A stretch of DNA of 64,000 bases, taken from positions 23,380 to 87,379 of the forward strand of contig NZ_LFQU01000017.1 in NCBI RefSeq assembly GCF_001275135.1, in the 5' to 3' direction. This stretch comes from Xylanibacter rarus. Lineage in GTDB: Bacteria; Bacteroidota; Bacteroidia; Bacteroidales; Bacteroidaceae. The notes beneath the pieces were generated by a model. The model was not told the DNA's origin, made no database searches, and saw only the letters and a list, made by a program, of their open reading frames with translations. Shown piece after piece: positions 54,732-63,717 of this stretch. Every line of letters begins with the position of its first letter. Within the stretch, counting starts at the first letter, position 1. Position numbers and translations under genes: made by a program.

Positions 54732-55208
54732 ATGAAAAAGCTGTTTATTCTGGCGCTGGCAGCAATGTTTTGCATGGCCGGCTTTGCCAAAAGCACACAA
54801 GAGGTAATCAACGAAATCACAAAGTCTACAGGTGCGCAGGCCATAACGCTCAGCAAGGACCTTATTGCAGCGCAGGCTGCCGCCATGCCTGAAAATGTCA
54901 AGGCTCTCCTGTCTAATCTTGACGGCGGCACTCTCGTCCTGCTGTCTGAGGGCACCGACGAACAGATAAAGACATTCAATGACAGGGTGGGAGAGATAGA
55001 CTCTGAAGCCTACGAAGCCATGGCTTCGTTCGTTGACGAGTCAGACACAATAAAAGTATTCGGCAAGTGTGAGGGCGACTATGTTACCGAACTTTTCATC
55101 GCCTTTTCAGACGATGAAGATTGTGCCCTTATCGACGTTACCGGCAAGATAAGCAAGGAAGACGCCATGAAGCTCCTGAACAAAGACATGCTGCAGCAGA
55201 TTCTTTAA
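54732..55208 (+). CDS. Small secreted DUF4252-like protein
   Basis: This 158-residue protein has a signal peptide (MKKLFILALAAMFCMAGFA). The pattern of a helical first half, then DTIKVFGKCEGDYVTELFIAFSDDEDCALIDVTGKIS, matches DUF4252 proteins of Bacteroidota, which are often envelope stress-associated. The exact function is unknown. It lacks an obvious -7 element (TTTATCTTTC at 54649-54658 is near). A good terminator stands at 55341, well downstream. Confidence 0.6.
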   Translation: MKKLFILALAAMFCMAGFAKSTQEVINEITKSTGAQAITLSKDLIAAQAAAMPENVKALLSNLDGGTLVLLSEGTDEQIKTFNDRVGEIDSEAYEAMASFVDESDTIKVFGKCEGDYVTELFIAFSDDEDCALIDVTGKISKEDAMKLLNKDMLQQIL

Positions 55209-55340
55209 CCGTAAACAGGTCATCGCTCCGCATATTCTTCAGCAAGTAGACGGCTGAAAACATGAATATACAAAACAGATAATGCTGTGTGCGGGCTAAT
55301 AACCTATTGTGGCTAAAGTTAAAGAAAGGTTAATATAAAA

Positions 55341-55392
55341 ACGGACAAATGCCGGCTGTTGTGCCTGTGCATTTGTCCGTTTCCTTTTTATT
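55341..55392 (+). terminator. Terminator after the DUF4252-like gene
   Basis: A perfect 12-bp stem ACGGACAAATGC / GCATTTGTCCGT followed by TTCCTTTTTATT. It can also act on the convergent relA transcript. Confidence 0.75.
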
Positions 55393-55459
55393 GTCAAGAC
55401 ATCATGGCCTTTTGTATGTCTTCATTGTGTGCGGCGTTGCTGCCGCATCCTCATTCTTC

Positions 55460-57694
55460 TTATAGTCTTATAATCTGCTTCACGCCCTTCACGTTGCGCA
55501 GCTTCTTTATCAGCTGTTCCAGTTTCGATGTGTCCTCCACGTTTACCACGAGATTACCGCGGAACAGTCCGTCGTTGCTGTCAATGTTTATGCTGCGCAT
55601 CATGATGTTCTCCTCTTTCGATATAATGCTCGTTATGTTGTTCACGATGCCTATGTCGTCGTTTCCTATAATCTTCAGCGTGATAGAGTATTGCGATTTG
55701 CCCTTTCCGCTCCACATCGCCTTCACCACTCTGTAGCCGAATCGCTTTCTCAGTTCGGGTGCATTGGGGCAGTCGGTGCGGTGAATCTTTATTCCGCCGT
55801 TCACGGTTACAAATCCGAACACATCGTCGCCGTATATCGGGTGGCAGCATTTCGACAGCGTATAGTCCACGCCTTTAAGGTTCTGGTCAATCACCAGCAC
55901 GTCGTCGTTCGAGTAGGCAATCTCCTCGTTGGGGTTCTCAAAGCTAAACTCTTTCGCACTTCTTGCCGGAGCGGTTGGTGCGGTGTTGTTGTCGAACATC
56001 AGCACCTGCTGATACGTTTCTATTGTCTGGTTCACGTCGAGGCTTCCGTCAGCCATGTCTTTGTAGAAGTCGTTTGCCTCCTTATATCCCAGTTTCTTTA
56101 TCAGGTGCGACACGGCACTCTCGTCAAAGTCGATCTTTCGGTTTTTCAGTCGGCGTTCAAACATCTCCTTTGCATACGCTCCGTCTTTCACCATAAGGTC
56201 TTTTATGGCCATTCTTATCTTCGACTTTGCGCGGCTTGTCTTCACGATGTTCACCCAGTCCTGTTTCGGCTTTTGCGTGCTCGACGTCATAATCTCCACC
56301 TGGTCGCCGTTTTTCAGTATGTATCTGAAAGTAACCGCCTTGTTGTTTATCCTTGCTCCCGTGCAGTGGTTGCCTATGTTAGAGTGTATGCGGTAGGCAA
56401 AGTCGAGCACGGTGGCTCCTTTCGGAAACTTCATAAGGTCGCCTTTGGGCGTAAACACAAACACCTCGTCCTCATAAAGATCCATCTTAAACTGGTCTAT
56501 CACCTGCAGGTCGTCTTTGTTCTCCAGCGCCGTCCTTATGCTGTTGAGCCATTCGTCAAGTCCGCTTTCGCCCTTCACGCCCTTGTATCTCCAGTGGGCA
56601 GCCAGTCCTCTTTCTGCCACCTCGTCCATGCGCTCTGTGCGTATCTGCACCTCCACCCATTTGTTTTCAGGTCCGAGCACGGTTATGTGCAGACTCTCGT
56701 ATCCGTTCGACTTAGGCACACTCAGCCAGTCGCGCATACGTTTCGGGTTAGGCTGATACATGTTTGTTATTATGGCGAACACCTGCCAGCACTGCATCTT
56801 CTCCAGTTCAGCCGGCGAATCGAGTATTATTCTTATTGCAAACAGGTCATATATGCCTTCAAAGCCGCATTGCTGTTTCTTCATCTTCTGCCAGATGCTG
56901 TGAATGCTCTTTGTGCGACCCTTCATGTGAAACTTCAGTCCGGCCTCTTTCAGCTTCTTGTCTATAGGCGTTATGAACTTTTCTATATAGGCGTCGCGGC
57001 TTTTCTTTGTCTCGTTGAGTTTCGCCTTAATCATGTAGTAGGCGTCGTGCTCAAGATATTTCAGGCTCAGGTCTTCCAGCTCGCTTTTCAGCTTATACAG
57101 TCCCAGTTTGTGTGCCAGCGGGGCATACAGATAGCTTGCCTCCTCGCTCACCTTCATCTTTGCCTCAGTGTTTGTGGTGTCCCTTATCTGCCTCATCAGG
57201 TTTACCCTGTCGGCAATCATTATCAGTATCACCCTCATGTCCTCGGCAAACGACAGCAGCAGGTTTCTGAAGTTTTCGCTCTCTATCACCGGATTCTTCT
57301 TATACAGTTCCTGTATGCTTCTGAGTCCGTGAATTATGGTAGATACGTTTTTCCCGAAGTTCTTTTCTATTTCCTCAAGCGAGTTGTCGTTTTCAGCCAC
57401 GCTTGTATATAGAAGTATGGCCATCACGCCGTCGCGCTTCAGTCCAATCTCGCTCACGGCAATCTGTGCGGTCTGCAGACTCAGCAGTATGGGGTTCATT
57501 CCAAACACATCGCGCTGTATAAGGTCGTTTTCGAGAGCGGTCTTCAGATGCCTGAAGATGTTTTTCTCGTCTTCTCTTTTCAGCATGCCGTGTGCGTTCT
57601 CGCGCAGTCCGCGTATTATGTTTACAATGTCGTTTCTCTCTTTTTTGGTAAAGAACAGTTTTTCAGCCATATCCTTCTTGTATGTTAAGGGCAT
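55460..57694 (-). CDS. relA: RelA/SpoT-type (p)ppGpp synthetase with degenerate hydrolase domain
   Basis: At 744 residues it has the long-RSH layout. In the N-terminal HD domain (about 45-190) the HDxxED site is replaced: Y96-T97 stands where H-D belongs, and A100-E101 where E-D belongs (LLYTSVAEND). Hydrolase activity should therefore be lost. The synthetase domain keeps YDLFAIRIIL, SNGYESLHITVLGP and EVQIRTERMDEVAERGLAAHW, with an R-x-R-D motif (RMRDWL). TGS (about 402-462) and a C-terminal ACT domain follow. It makes the stringent-response alarmone at the ribosome. The start may be residue 1 or M9 (57670). Confidence 0.9.
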   Translation of the reverse strand: MPLTYKKDMAEKLFFTKKERNDIVNIIRGLRENAHGMLKREDEKNIFRHLKTALENDLIQRDVFGMNPILLSLQTAQIAVSEIGLKRDGVMAILLYTSVAENDNSLEEIEKNFGKNVSTIIHGLRSIQELYKKNPVIESENFRNLLLSFAEDMRVILIMIADRVNLMRQIRDTTNTEAKMKVSEEASYLYAPLAHKLGLYKLKSELEDLSLKYLEHDAYYMIKAKLNETKKSRDAYIEKFITPIDKKLKEAGLKFHMKGRTKSIHSIWQKMKKQQCGFEGIYDLFAIRIILDSPAELEKMQCWQVFAIITNMYQPNPKRMRDWLSVPKSNGYESLHITVLGPENKWVEVQIRTERMDEVAERGLAAHWRYKGVKGESGLDEWLNSIRTALENKDDLQVIDQFKMDLYEDEVFVFTPKGDLMKFPKGATVLDFAYRIHSNIGNHCTGARINNKAVTFRYILKNGDQVEIMTSSTQKPKQDWVNIVKTSRAKSKIRMAIKDLMVKDGAYAKEMFERRLKNRKIDFDESAVSHLIKKLGYKEANDFYKDMADGSLDVNQTIETYQQVLMFDNNTAPTAPARSAKEFSFENPNEEIAYSNDDVLVIDQNLKGVDYTLSKCCHPIYGDDVFGFVTVNGGIKIHRTDCPNAPELRKRFGYRVVKAMWSGKGKSQYSITLKIIGNDDIGIVNNITSIISKEENIMMRSINIDSNDGLFRGNLVVNVEDTSKLEQLIKKLRNVKGVKQIIRL

Positions 57695-57851
57695 TGCCGC
57701 CTGTTGGCGTCTGCCGTTGATGAATCTATCTTTAAATGTCCGGCTTTGGCTTGTCTTCCATGTTTCAGCATGCGTGCCGGCGTGTATGCTTACAGGTTAA
57801 TAATGCCTTTGCACGGCAACTTTTCATGGTCTGCCGGAGTACATTGTTATG

Positions 57852-57859
57852 CAAACTTA
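57852..57859 (-). promoter_or_regulatory. -7 element for relA
   Basis: TAAGTTTG on the minus strand, about 160 bp upstream of the start; this implies a long leader. Confidence 0.4.
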
Positions 57860-57975
57860 CACATTTTTCCTGATATTTTCGGATGTTCTTTCAAATAAAT
57901 TAAATAATAAGGCATTTCTGACAATAAGTAATAACTTTTTAATATCTAAAGTTATGTTTTTTAAGAAAAAAACTA

Positions 57976-57983
57976 TATATTTG
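57976..57983 (+). promoter_or_regulatory. -7 element for the DUF4301 gene
   Basis: TATATTTG, 38 bp upstream of the start at 58022. Confidence 0.55.
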
Positions 57984-58021
57984 TAACTGATTTACTGAAA
58001 CCTTATAAAATTATAATACTT

Positions 58022-59539
58022 ATGTTATCACCAGAAGACTTAAAGCAGATTGCCGAAAAAGGCATAACCGAAGAACAAGTAGCAACCCAACTCGAAGAGT
58101 TTAAAAAAGGCTTTCCTTTCCTGAAGCTCGAGGCAGCAGCAGGCATAGGCCGTGGCGTCATTGCTCCTGCCGACAGTGAGCGTGCCGACTATATCGCAAA
58201 GTGGGAAGCCTATAAGGCAGAAGGCAAGAAGATCGTAAAGTTTGTTCCTGCCAGTGGAGCTGCCAGCCGTATGTTCAAGGATATGTTCGCTTTTCTCGGC
58301 GCTGACTATGACGAACCGCGTACTGACTTCGAAAAGAAATTCTTCGACAACATAGAGAAGTTTGCTTTCTATGATGAGCTTAACGCAGCTTGCGTAAAGA
58401 ATGAGGGCAAGGACATCGCTGCCCTTGTTGCTGCCGGCAACTACAAGGCTGTTGTTGCCAATATGCTCGAGTCTAGGGGCCTTAACTACGGACAGCTGCC
58501 TAAGGGCCTGCTGCTCTTCCACAGATATGAAGACGGCGTGCGCACTCCTCTCGAGGAGCATCTTGTTGAGGGAGCATTATATGCGTCAAGCGCAGGCGAG
58601 GCTAATGTTCACTTCACCGTAAGCCATGAGCATAAGGCTCTGTTTGAGAAGAAGGTGGCTGAGAAGAAAGACAAATATGTTGCCAAGTTCGGCATCAACT
58701 ACAATATCTCTTTCTCTGAGCAGAAGCCCAGCACCGACACTATTGCCGCCAATCCGGACAACACTCCGTTCCGCAATGCCGACGGTTCTCTGTTGTTCCG
58801 TCCCGGAGGTCATGGCGCTCTCATCCAGAATCTTAACGACATCGACGCCGACGTAATCTTTGTAAAGAACATCGACAACGTTGTGCCCGATCGTCTTAAG
58901 AACGACACCGTAACCTACAAGCAGCTCATTGCCGGAATTCTTGTAACGTTGCAGGAAAAGGTGTTCAGCTATCTGCGCCTGCTCGACAGCGGTGAGTATA
59001 GCAATTCACAGATTGAAGAAATCATACGTTTCGTTCAGAACGATCTGTGCTGCCGCAAGCCAGACATCAAGAATCTTGAGGATGCCGACCTCGTTATCTA
59101 TCTGCGCTCAAAGCTCAACCGTCCTATCCGTGTCTGCGGAGTTGTAAAGAACGTTGGCGAGCCGGGCGGAGGTCCGTTCCTTACCTACAATCAGGACGGC
59201 ACCATCAGTCTGCAGATACTTGAGAGCAGTCAGATTGACAAGAGCAACACCGAATACATGAAGATGTTCACCGAGGGTACACATTTCAATCCCGTTGACC
59301 TCGTTTGTGCCGTTAAAAATTATAAGGGCGAGCCGTTCAATCTGCCTGACTATGTTGACAAGACAACAGGATTTATCAGCAGCAAGAGCAAGAACGGCAA
59401 GGAACTGAAGGCTCTCGAGTTGCCGGGCTTGTGGAATGGTGCCATGAGCAACTGGAACACAGTGTTCGTAGAAGTTCCTCTGTCAACATTCAACCCCGTA
59501 AAGACCGTCAACGACCTTCTTCGCGAGCAGCATCAATAA
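58022..59539 (+). CDS. DUF4301 protein, nucleotidyltransferase-like
   Basis: This 505-residue cytosolic protein matches the Bacteroidota DUF4301 family in length and motifs. KFVPASGAASRMFKDM (about 74-89) resembles the nucleotide-binding GGxGTRxG loop of sugar-1-phosphate nucleotidyltransferases. RPGGHGALIQNLNDIDADVIFVKNIDNV (about 260-287) resembles the UDP-sugar pyrophosphorylase GKGG/NxDN region. A role as a sugar nucleotidyltransferase is thus plausible, but I know of no proven activity. Codon use suggests high expression. It is monocistronic, with promoter and terminator. Confidence 0.85.
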   Translation: MLSPEDLKQIAEKGITEEQVATQLEEFKKGFPFLKLEAAAGIGRGVIAPADSERADYIAKWEAYKAEGKKIVKFVPASGAASRMFKDMFAFLGADYDEPRTDFEKKFFDNIEKFAFYDELNAACVKNEGKDIAALVAAGNYKAVVANMLESRGLNYGQLPKGLLLFHRYEDGVRTPLEEHLVEGALYASSAGEANVHFTVSHEHKALFEKKVAEKKDKYVAKFGINYNISFSEQKPSTDTIAANPDNTPFRNADGSLLFRPGGHGALIQNLNDIDADVIFVKNIDNVVPDRLKNDTVTYKQLIAGILVTLQEKVFSYLRLLDSGEYSNSQIEEIIRFVQNDLCCRKPDIKNLEDADLVIYLRSKLNRPIRVCGVVKNVGEPGGGPFLTYNQDGTISLQILESSQIDKSNTEYMKMFTEGTHFNPVDLVCAVKNYKGEPFNLPDYVDKTTGFISSKSKNGKELKALELPGLWNGAMSNWNTVFVEVPLSTFNPVKTVNDLLREQHQ

Positions 59540-59549
59540 GATAAAAACT

Positions 59550-59590
59550 AGAGAATTGGGATTCTTTACATGCCCAATTCTCTATTTTTC
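59550..59590 (+). terminator. Terminator of the DUF4301 gene
   Basis: A perfect 11-bp stem AGAGAATTGGG / CCCAATTCTCT followed by ATTTTTC. Confidence 0.85.
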
Positions 59591-59628
59591 TTTATTATAT
59601 AATATATTTTTTGTTTCATAATTAGCAT

Positions 59629-59700
59629 CGCTGAACTGCGTTTGCGCTTAGTGCCTTGCGCCAATAGAAACAAAAAGGCGGGCTGAAAATCACAATACAT
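59629..59700 (-). repeat. Dispersed intergenic repeat (family E), inverted copy
   Basis: CGCTGAACTGCGTTTGCGCT through CCTTGCGCCAATAGAAACAA to GGGCTGAAAA is the reverse complement of 14973-15040. Confidence 0.65.
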
Positions 59701-59764
59701 TTGGATCTTTCGTTTTTCACTTTTAACTTTTCACTTTCGTAAGACGTACTACGTTGCTATTGTT

Positions 59765-59957
59765 CCGGCTGATTTGCAATCTGCCGGAATTGAGTATAAG
59801 GATCTCATGATCCGCTTAAAATACCGCTGCCTTATGAAGTGAGTAATGAAAAATCTAATGATAATTTTGCATTAAAAATATTAGGTGATGTCAAATAGGA
59901 AGTAATCGGATTAAATAAATCCTGATATTCATTTCCGGCCGATTGCAAATCAGCCGG
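59765..59957 (+). repeat. Modular repeat cassette 1 (families A and C)
   Basis: It is bounded by the 23-nt hairpins 59765-59787 and 59935-59957, which are inverted relative to each other. Inside are GGATC-TCAT-GATCC, TACCGCTG, CTTATGAAG, a GCATTAAAA block and AAATAGGAAGTAATCGGATTA. It is non-coding. Confidence 0.85.
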
Positions 59958-59998
59958 CACATTAGCTTTATTGGTTCTTATCGCACGCACTACGCTAA

Positions 59999-60081
59999 GT
60001 TATCGCTCACAAAGGTGAGCTAGTAGTTAGAGTCATATGCATTGTTGATTCTTATCATAACTTCATAATCACTACGTTTGG
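59999..60081 (+). repeat. 83-bp linker repeat (family B), copy 1
   Basis: GTTATCGCTCACAAAGGTGA through TCATATGCATTGTTGATTC to CACTACGTTTGG. It differs at only two positions from 63718-63800. It holds a GCTCAC / GTGAGC hairpin and stands between cassettes 1 and 2. Confidence 0.9.
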
Positions 60082-60089
60082 CTATTGTT

Positions 60090-60300
60090 CCGGCTGATCT
60101 GTGCTCCGCCGGAATTGAGTATAAGGATCTATGATCCGCTAAAAGTACCGCTGTCTTATGAAGTGAATAATGTAAAATTTAATGCTATGTTTGCATTAAA
60201 AGTATAAGATGATACTAAATAGGAAGTAATCGGATTAAAAAATTAGCTGTGCTGACCTTCGGTTCTTATACTCAATTCCGGCAGATTGCAAATCAGCCGG
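60090..60300 (+). repeat. Modular repeat cassette 2 (families A and C)
   Basis: The left hairpin 60090-60112 (CCGGC/GCCGG ends kept, inner part changed) and right hairpin 60278-60300 enclose GGATC-TAT-GATCC, TACCGCTGTCTTATGAAG, AATAGGAAGTAATCGGATTA and ATTAGCTGTGCTGACCTTCG. Confidence 0.85.
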
Positions 60301-60346
60301 CACATTAGTCTTGTTGCTACATAACCGGCGGCACGGGGCTAATGTT

Positions 60347-60524
60347 CTGTCGGATATGCTATCCGACAGCAAAAAATATAAGGATCTTTGATCCGAGACT
60401 CATACCTATTAATCAAAAAATAGGAAGTAATCGGATTAAAAAATTAGCTGCGCTGACCTTCGGTTCTGATATTCATTTCCGACCGATTTTTCGCTGTGCT
60501 CAACAACTCGTGCAAATCAGCCGG
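60347..60524 (+). repeat. Modular repeat cassette 3, variant
   Basis: The left end is a different hairpin, CTGTCGGAT / ATCCGACAG (60347-60369). Then come GGATC-TTT-GATCC, AATAGGAAGTAATCGGATTA and ATTAGCTGCGCTGACCTTCG. The right end is an expanded-loop hairpin (60479-60524). The following gap to 60624 repeats ACTCTTCACTCTTCACTT. Confidence 0.8.
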
Positions 60525-60624
60525 CACATTAGCCTTGTTGGTTCTTATCGCACGCACTACGTTAGCATTTGGATTTTTCATTCTTCACTCTTCACTCTTC
60601 ACTTCCGTCAGGCGTTTTTCACTT

Positions 60625-61869
60625 TTAATTTTTAGTTTTTAGTTGCGCTTTTGCGCCGGCTCTTCCTGATGCCATGTCTGATATATACAATATTCCGGTA
60701 GCTTTGTCCCTTGCATTAAATTCTATGTAGTAGATATCTTCAAGGTCGTAGCCGGATTTTGAAGAGTCCCAAGACATTGAGCCAGAGCCTTTGCCTACGG
60801 TTTTCAGTTCTTCTCTATAATATTTGTCGCCGTTTGCCGTTTTCACTTTACATGTAATGCCCAGTGTGTATGTGCCTTCCTTCTTTAAATTATAGTCAAG
60901 GTTGTAATACTTTGTCAGCGTAGGCGTAATGGTCAGTATATAATTCTTTCCCGGTGTCTCAACCGATGTCTCTTCATAATATATTATTTTATTGCCCGTC
61001 TTGTGATACGGTCTTATGTAATATGTTGTGCCACGTTTCAGCGTTGTTCCGCTGTTGCCGATAATCCGTGAAAAACCGTTCAGACATTCATCATTCTCGT
61101 TCAGCTTTATTATTGCGTTTTCAATAGTGGGTTTGGGTGATGTTCCAATGCAGAATCCTGTTTTGTCAGGCAGTCCTGTTGTGCTGTTTTTTGTCAGCCC
61201 CACGGCTATACATGGTCTTTCACCGTCCTGCACAAAGTTTACTTTTGTTTTCAGTGCCTTTGATGTTACCACGTTTTCAGAGTTGCCTTCGCCATCTCCG
61301 TCGTCGTTACCTTCACTGTTGCCTATGCAGATGTCAATCAGAGTCTTGTCTGGCAGTTCATCGCTGTCAATTTTGAAATACCACAGGTCATCTTTCTTTA
61401 CCGTTGTCAGCAGACCGTTAACAAGCGTCTTATATTGCGTTGTAACCTTGGCATATCCCTGGTTTCCCGACACAAAGTTAAGTTCCATGTCATATTGGTG
61501 CCATGGGTCGCTCCATCCTTCAGGGTCTGGCGATGCCTGATAATACATCACCGTCATGCTTACCGTCGCCTTGCTCTGGCTCGTCTTTACGTATGCATAT
61601 TTCGTTACGCCTATCATCTGCACAGCCGAATAGCTCAGCACGTTTGGCGTACCTTGCTTGTCTACATACAATGCCATGGCCCTGTATAGTTTTCCTTCAT
61701 ATTCATAATAGAACTTCAGTTCGTGTCCGTTCAGGTTTTCTAAAGCCATGTCCTCGTGTGTTCCGTCTGTAGTGCCGTCTTCGTCGCTGTCACTTCCGCA
61801 TCCTGTTGTGCATAATGCCACGCACACCATCATCATGTACGTAATAAGTTTTGATGTAAATTCTTTCAT
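60625..61869 (-). CDS. Hypothetical lipoprotein with two beta domains
   Basis: The start is placed at 61869 (MKEFTSKLITYMMMVCVALCTTGCGSDSDEDG), giving 414 residues with a lipobox cysteine at about 24 followed by an acidic linker. An upstream frame start at 61890 would add seven residues. The N-terminal half (about 40-180) is beta-rich with YYEYEGKLYRAMALYVDKQG. An acidic GNDDGDGEGNSE hinge (about 190) separates a second half (GLTKNSTTG... TTYYIRPYHKTGNKIIYYEE) that resembles Fn3-like modules of Bacteroidota surface lipoproteins. I recognise no function. It has a -7 element at 61943. Confidence 0.65.
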   Translation of the reverse strand: MKEFTSKLITYMMMVCVALCTTGCGSDSDEDGTTDGTHEDMALENLNGHELKFYYEYEGKLYRAMALYVDKQGTPNVLSYSAVQMIGVTKYAYVKTSQSKATVSMTVMYYQASPDPEGWSDPWHQYDMELNFVSGNQGYAKVTTQYKTLVNGLLTTVKKDDLWYFKIDSDELPDKTLIDICIGNSEGNDDGDGEGNSENVVTSKALKTKVNFVQDGERPCIAVGLTKNSTTGLPDKTGFCIGTSPKPTIENAIIKLNENDECLNGFSRIIGNSGTTLKRGTTYYIRPYHKTGNKIIYYEETSVETPGKNYILTITPTLTKYYNLDYNLKKEGTYTLGITCKVKTANGDKYYREELKTVGKGSGSMSWDSSKSGYDLEDIYYIEFNARDKATGILYISDMASGRAGAKAQLKTKN

Positions 61870-61942
61870 GGTGTTTTTCTTATATTCCACGTTTTATCGT
61901 GGGTTATCATTCTCTTTAATAATTCTTACAAAACATTTTTTG

Positions 61943-61950
61943 CAAAGATA
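61943..61950 (-). promoter_or_regulatory. -7 element for the lipoprotein gene
   Basis: TATCTTTG on the minus strand, 74 bp upstream of the start. Confidence 0.55.
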
Positions 61951-62099
61951 ATGTCTGTTTGTTCGTCAATGACGATTTTGTCGTTTAATTTATGTTAAAT
62001 GTCTACATATAGGCATATTTTCCCGTTGACCATAAATCGTCAGTTTGTATACAGTCGCTTTTTATTTGCTTATGTCTTTGCTTTTTTCCTGAAAAGCTA

Positions 62100-62107
62100 T
62101 ATATTTG
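62100..62107 (+). promoter_or_regulatory. -7 element for the GH63/GH37-like gene
   Basis: TATATTTG, 36 bp upstream of the first ATG at 62144. Confidence 0.55.
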
Positions 62108-62143
62108 CATTGCTTAAAAAATAATTAACCTTAATCAAATGTT

Positions 62144-63601
62144 ATGAACGCTTACAGCTATTCTTGCCGCACATTCATGTCCGTTTCGTCTCTTATGTCA
62201 TCTTTGCGCCCTTCACGCATGCCCTTGCGCCTTGCCTTATTCTTTGTCTTGTTGTCATTCTCGTCTCAGCTCCGTTCCGCTTTGCCCGAGCGTACCGCAG
62301 CTAACGTCAGCAAGTATGCTGACATCTGCAAGCGCAACATTTATAAGGAGATGCGCGGAATGTATCGCGAGGCAGGCGGCTCACTTAAATATAAGTTTCT
62401 TGCTCCCGGCAGCAGTCAGTATCTCGATATGCTTTGGGACTGGGACTCATGGCTCAGCAACGTGGCTCTCAGGCAGATTCTTCTCGACAACGGCACGCCT
62501 AAAGACAGCATTCAGGCTCTCGACTATGAGCGCGGCTGTGTGCTCAATTCGTTGAGCTATTGCGGCATGGACGGCTGGATACCTATATGGATAGAGCGCA
62601 ACGCACCTTCACGCGAAGAGATGCTCAAGAAGCGTAATCCCTGGAAGTCGAATATGCACAAGCCAACGCTGGCTCAGCATGCAGCCTTTATCGTCAGGAC
62701 AATGAACGGAGATGCTGAGTGGTTGCGCGACGATTTCTATTATTTGCAGGCCTTTGTGTCTAAATATATGAACTTCCACCGCCATAAGGCTACAGGTCTT
62801 CTTTATTGGGAAACTGATGAGGCTATAGGCGTAGATAACGATCCCAGCACGTTTTATCGTCCCCACGAAAGTTCCGGTTCAATATTCCTCAACGCCCTTA
62901 TGTATAAGGAACTGCAGGCCATGGCTTACATTGCCCGATGTCTCAGTTTGGGCGAGATAGCGGCTCAGTATGATAAAGAGGCAGCCGACTTGAAGTCGAA
63001 GATACAGGAGCACTGTTGGGACCCGCGCGACAAGTTTTATTACAGCGTCGACCTCAATCTGTTGCCTGTCGAGAAGCCGTCCATCAGCGGTCTTAATCCC
63101 GGCGACCTCTATCTGCATGTCGGTCAGCCGCGTAATTACGACTGCCTTATCCAGCGTTTCAGCGTGTGGAGTGGCTTTATGTCCATGTGGGCAGGCATAG
63201 CTACGCCGTCTCAGGCTGCTGACATAGTCCGTCTTCATTATCGTGACACCACGTCGTTCAATGCCCCTGCCGGCATCCGTTCACTGTCTCCGTTAGAGAA
63301 GATGTATAATCTTCGTGCCAGCGGTAATCCTTCGTCATGGCAGGGACCAATATGGATTAATGTCAACTACCTCGTCTTCCGTGGTCTTCTTAACTATGGC
63401 TACACCGCTGAAGCCCGTGAGCTGGCTGAAAAGACCGTTATCCTGCTTGGCCGCGACTTCGAGCGCTTCGGTGCGTTACATGAGTATTACCTGCCTGAAA
63501 ACGGAGAGCCGGTGCTCAATAAAGGCTTCCAGAATTGGAACTTCTTAGTCTTAAACATGATAGCCTGGCTAGAAGGCCGCCCCACCATTTCCGAGTTTTA
63601 A
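62144..63601 (+). CDS. Secreted (alpha/alpha)6 glycoside hydrolase, GH63/GH37-like
   Basis: This 485-residue protein has the motif MLWDWDSWLSNVALRQILL (about 95-113), typical of MGH1-type GH63/GH37 enzymes (trehalase and mannosylglycerate hydrolase relatives). VDNDPSTFYRP (about 229-239), where the family has the catalytic acid in NDNSP, is followed by the late SSWQGPIWINVNYLVFRGL and the closing EYYLPENGEPVLNKGFQNWNFLVL. The first ATG (62144) fits the promoter. Met26 (62219, MPLRLALFFVLLSFSSQLRS) would give a cleaner signal peptide. The substrate is an alpha-glucoside or alpha-mannoside, undetermined. Confidence 0.85.
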   Translation: MNAYSYSCRTFMSVSSLMSSLRPSRMPLRLALFFVLLSFSSQLRSALPERTAANVSKYADICKRNIYKEMRGMYREAGGSLKYKFLAPGSSQYLDMLWDWDSWLSNVALRQILLDNGTPKDSIQALDYERGCVLNSLSYCGMDGWIPIWIERNAPSREEMLKKRNPWKSNMHKPTLAQHAAFIVRTMNGDAEWLRDDFYYLQAFVSKYMNFHRHKATGLLYWETDEAIGVDNDPSTFYRPHESSGSIFLNALMYKELQAMAYIARCLSLGEIAAQYDKEAADLKSKIQEHCWDPRDKFYYSVDLNLLPVEKPSISGLNPGDLYLHVGQPRNYDCLIQRFSVWSGFMSMWAGIATPSQAADIVRLHYRDTTSFNAPAGIRSLSPLEKMYNLRASGNPSSWQGPIWINVNYLVFRGLLNYGYTAEARELAEKTVILLGRDFERFGALHEYYLPENGEPVLNKGFQNWNFLVLNMIAWLEGRPTISEF

Positions 63602-63717
63602 TCGTATAGCATAATAAATGAAGAGCAGGCGCAAAAGTGCAATTAAAAATGAAAAATTAAAAGTGAAAAAATATGCGCTTTATGGGATTATCATTTGGAG
63701 TTAAAGTAGTTACAGGA

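Noticed and set aside
55691-57412. 573-codon open frame on the plus strand opposite relA
   Set aside because: It is antisense to a clear RelA family gene, its translation is rich in H, V, Y and L without domain motifs, and it has no promoter. It is a composition shadow.
60347-60369. CTGTCGGAT / ATCCGACAG hairpin as a terminator
   Set aside because: No T-run follows it on either strand; it appears to replace the left hairpin of a repeat cassette.
59765-60524. CRISPR array
   Set aside because: Repeats are palindromic, of several kinds, inverted relative to each other and irregularly spaced. There are no uniform direct repeats with unique spacers and no cas genes.
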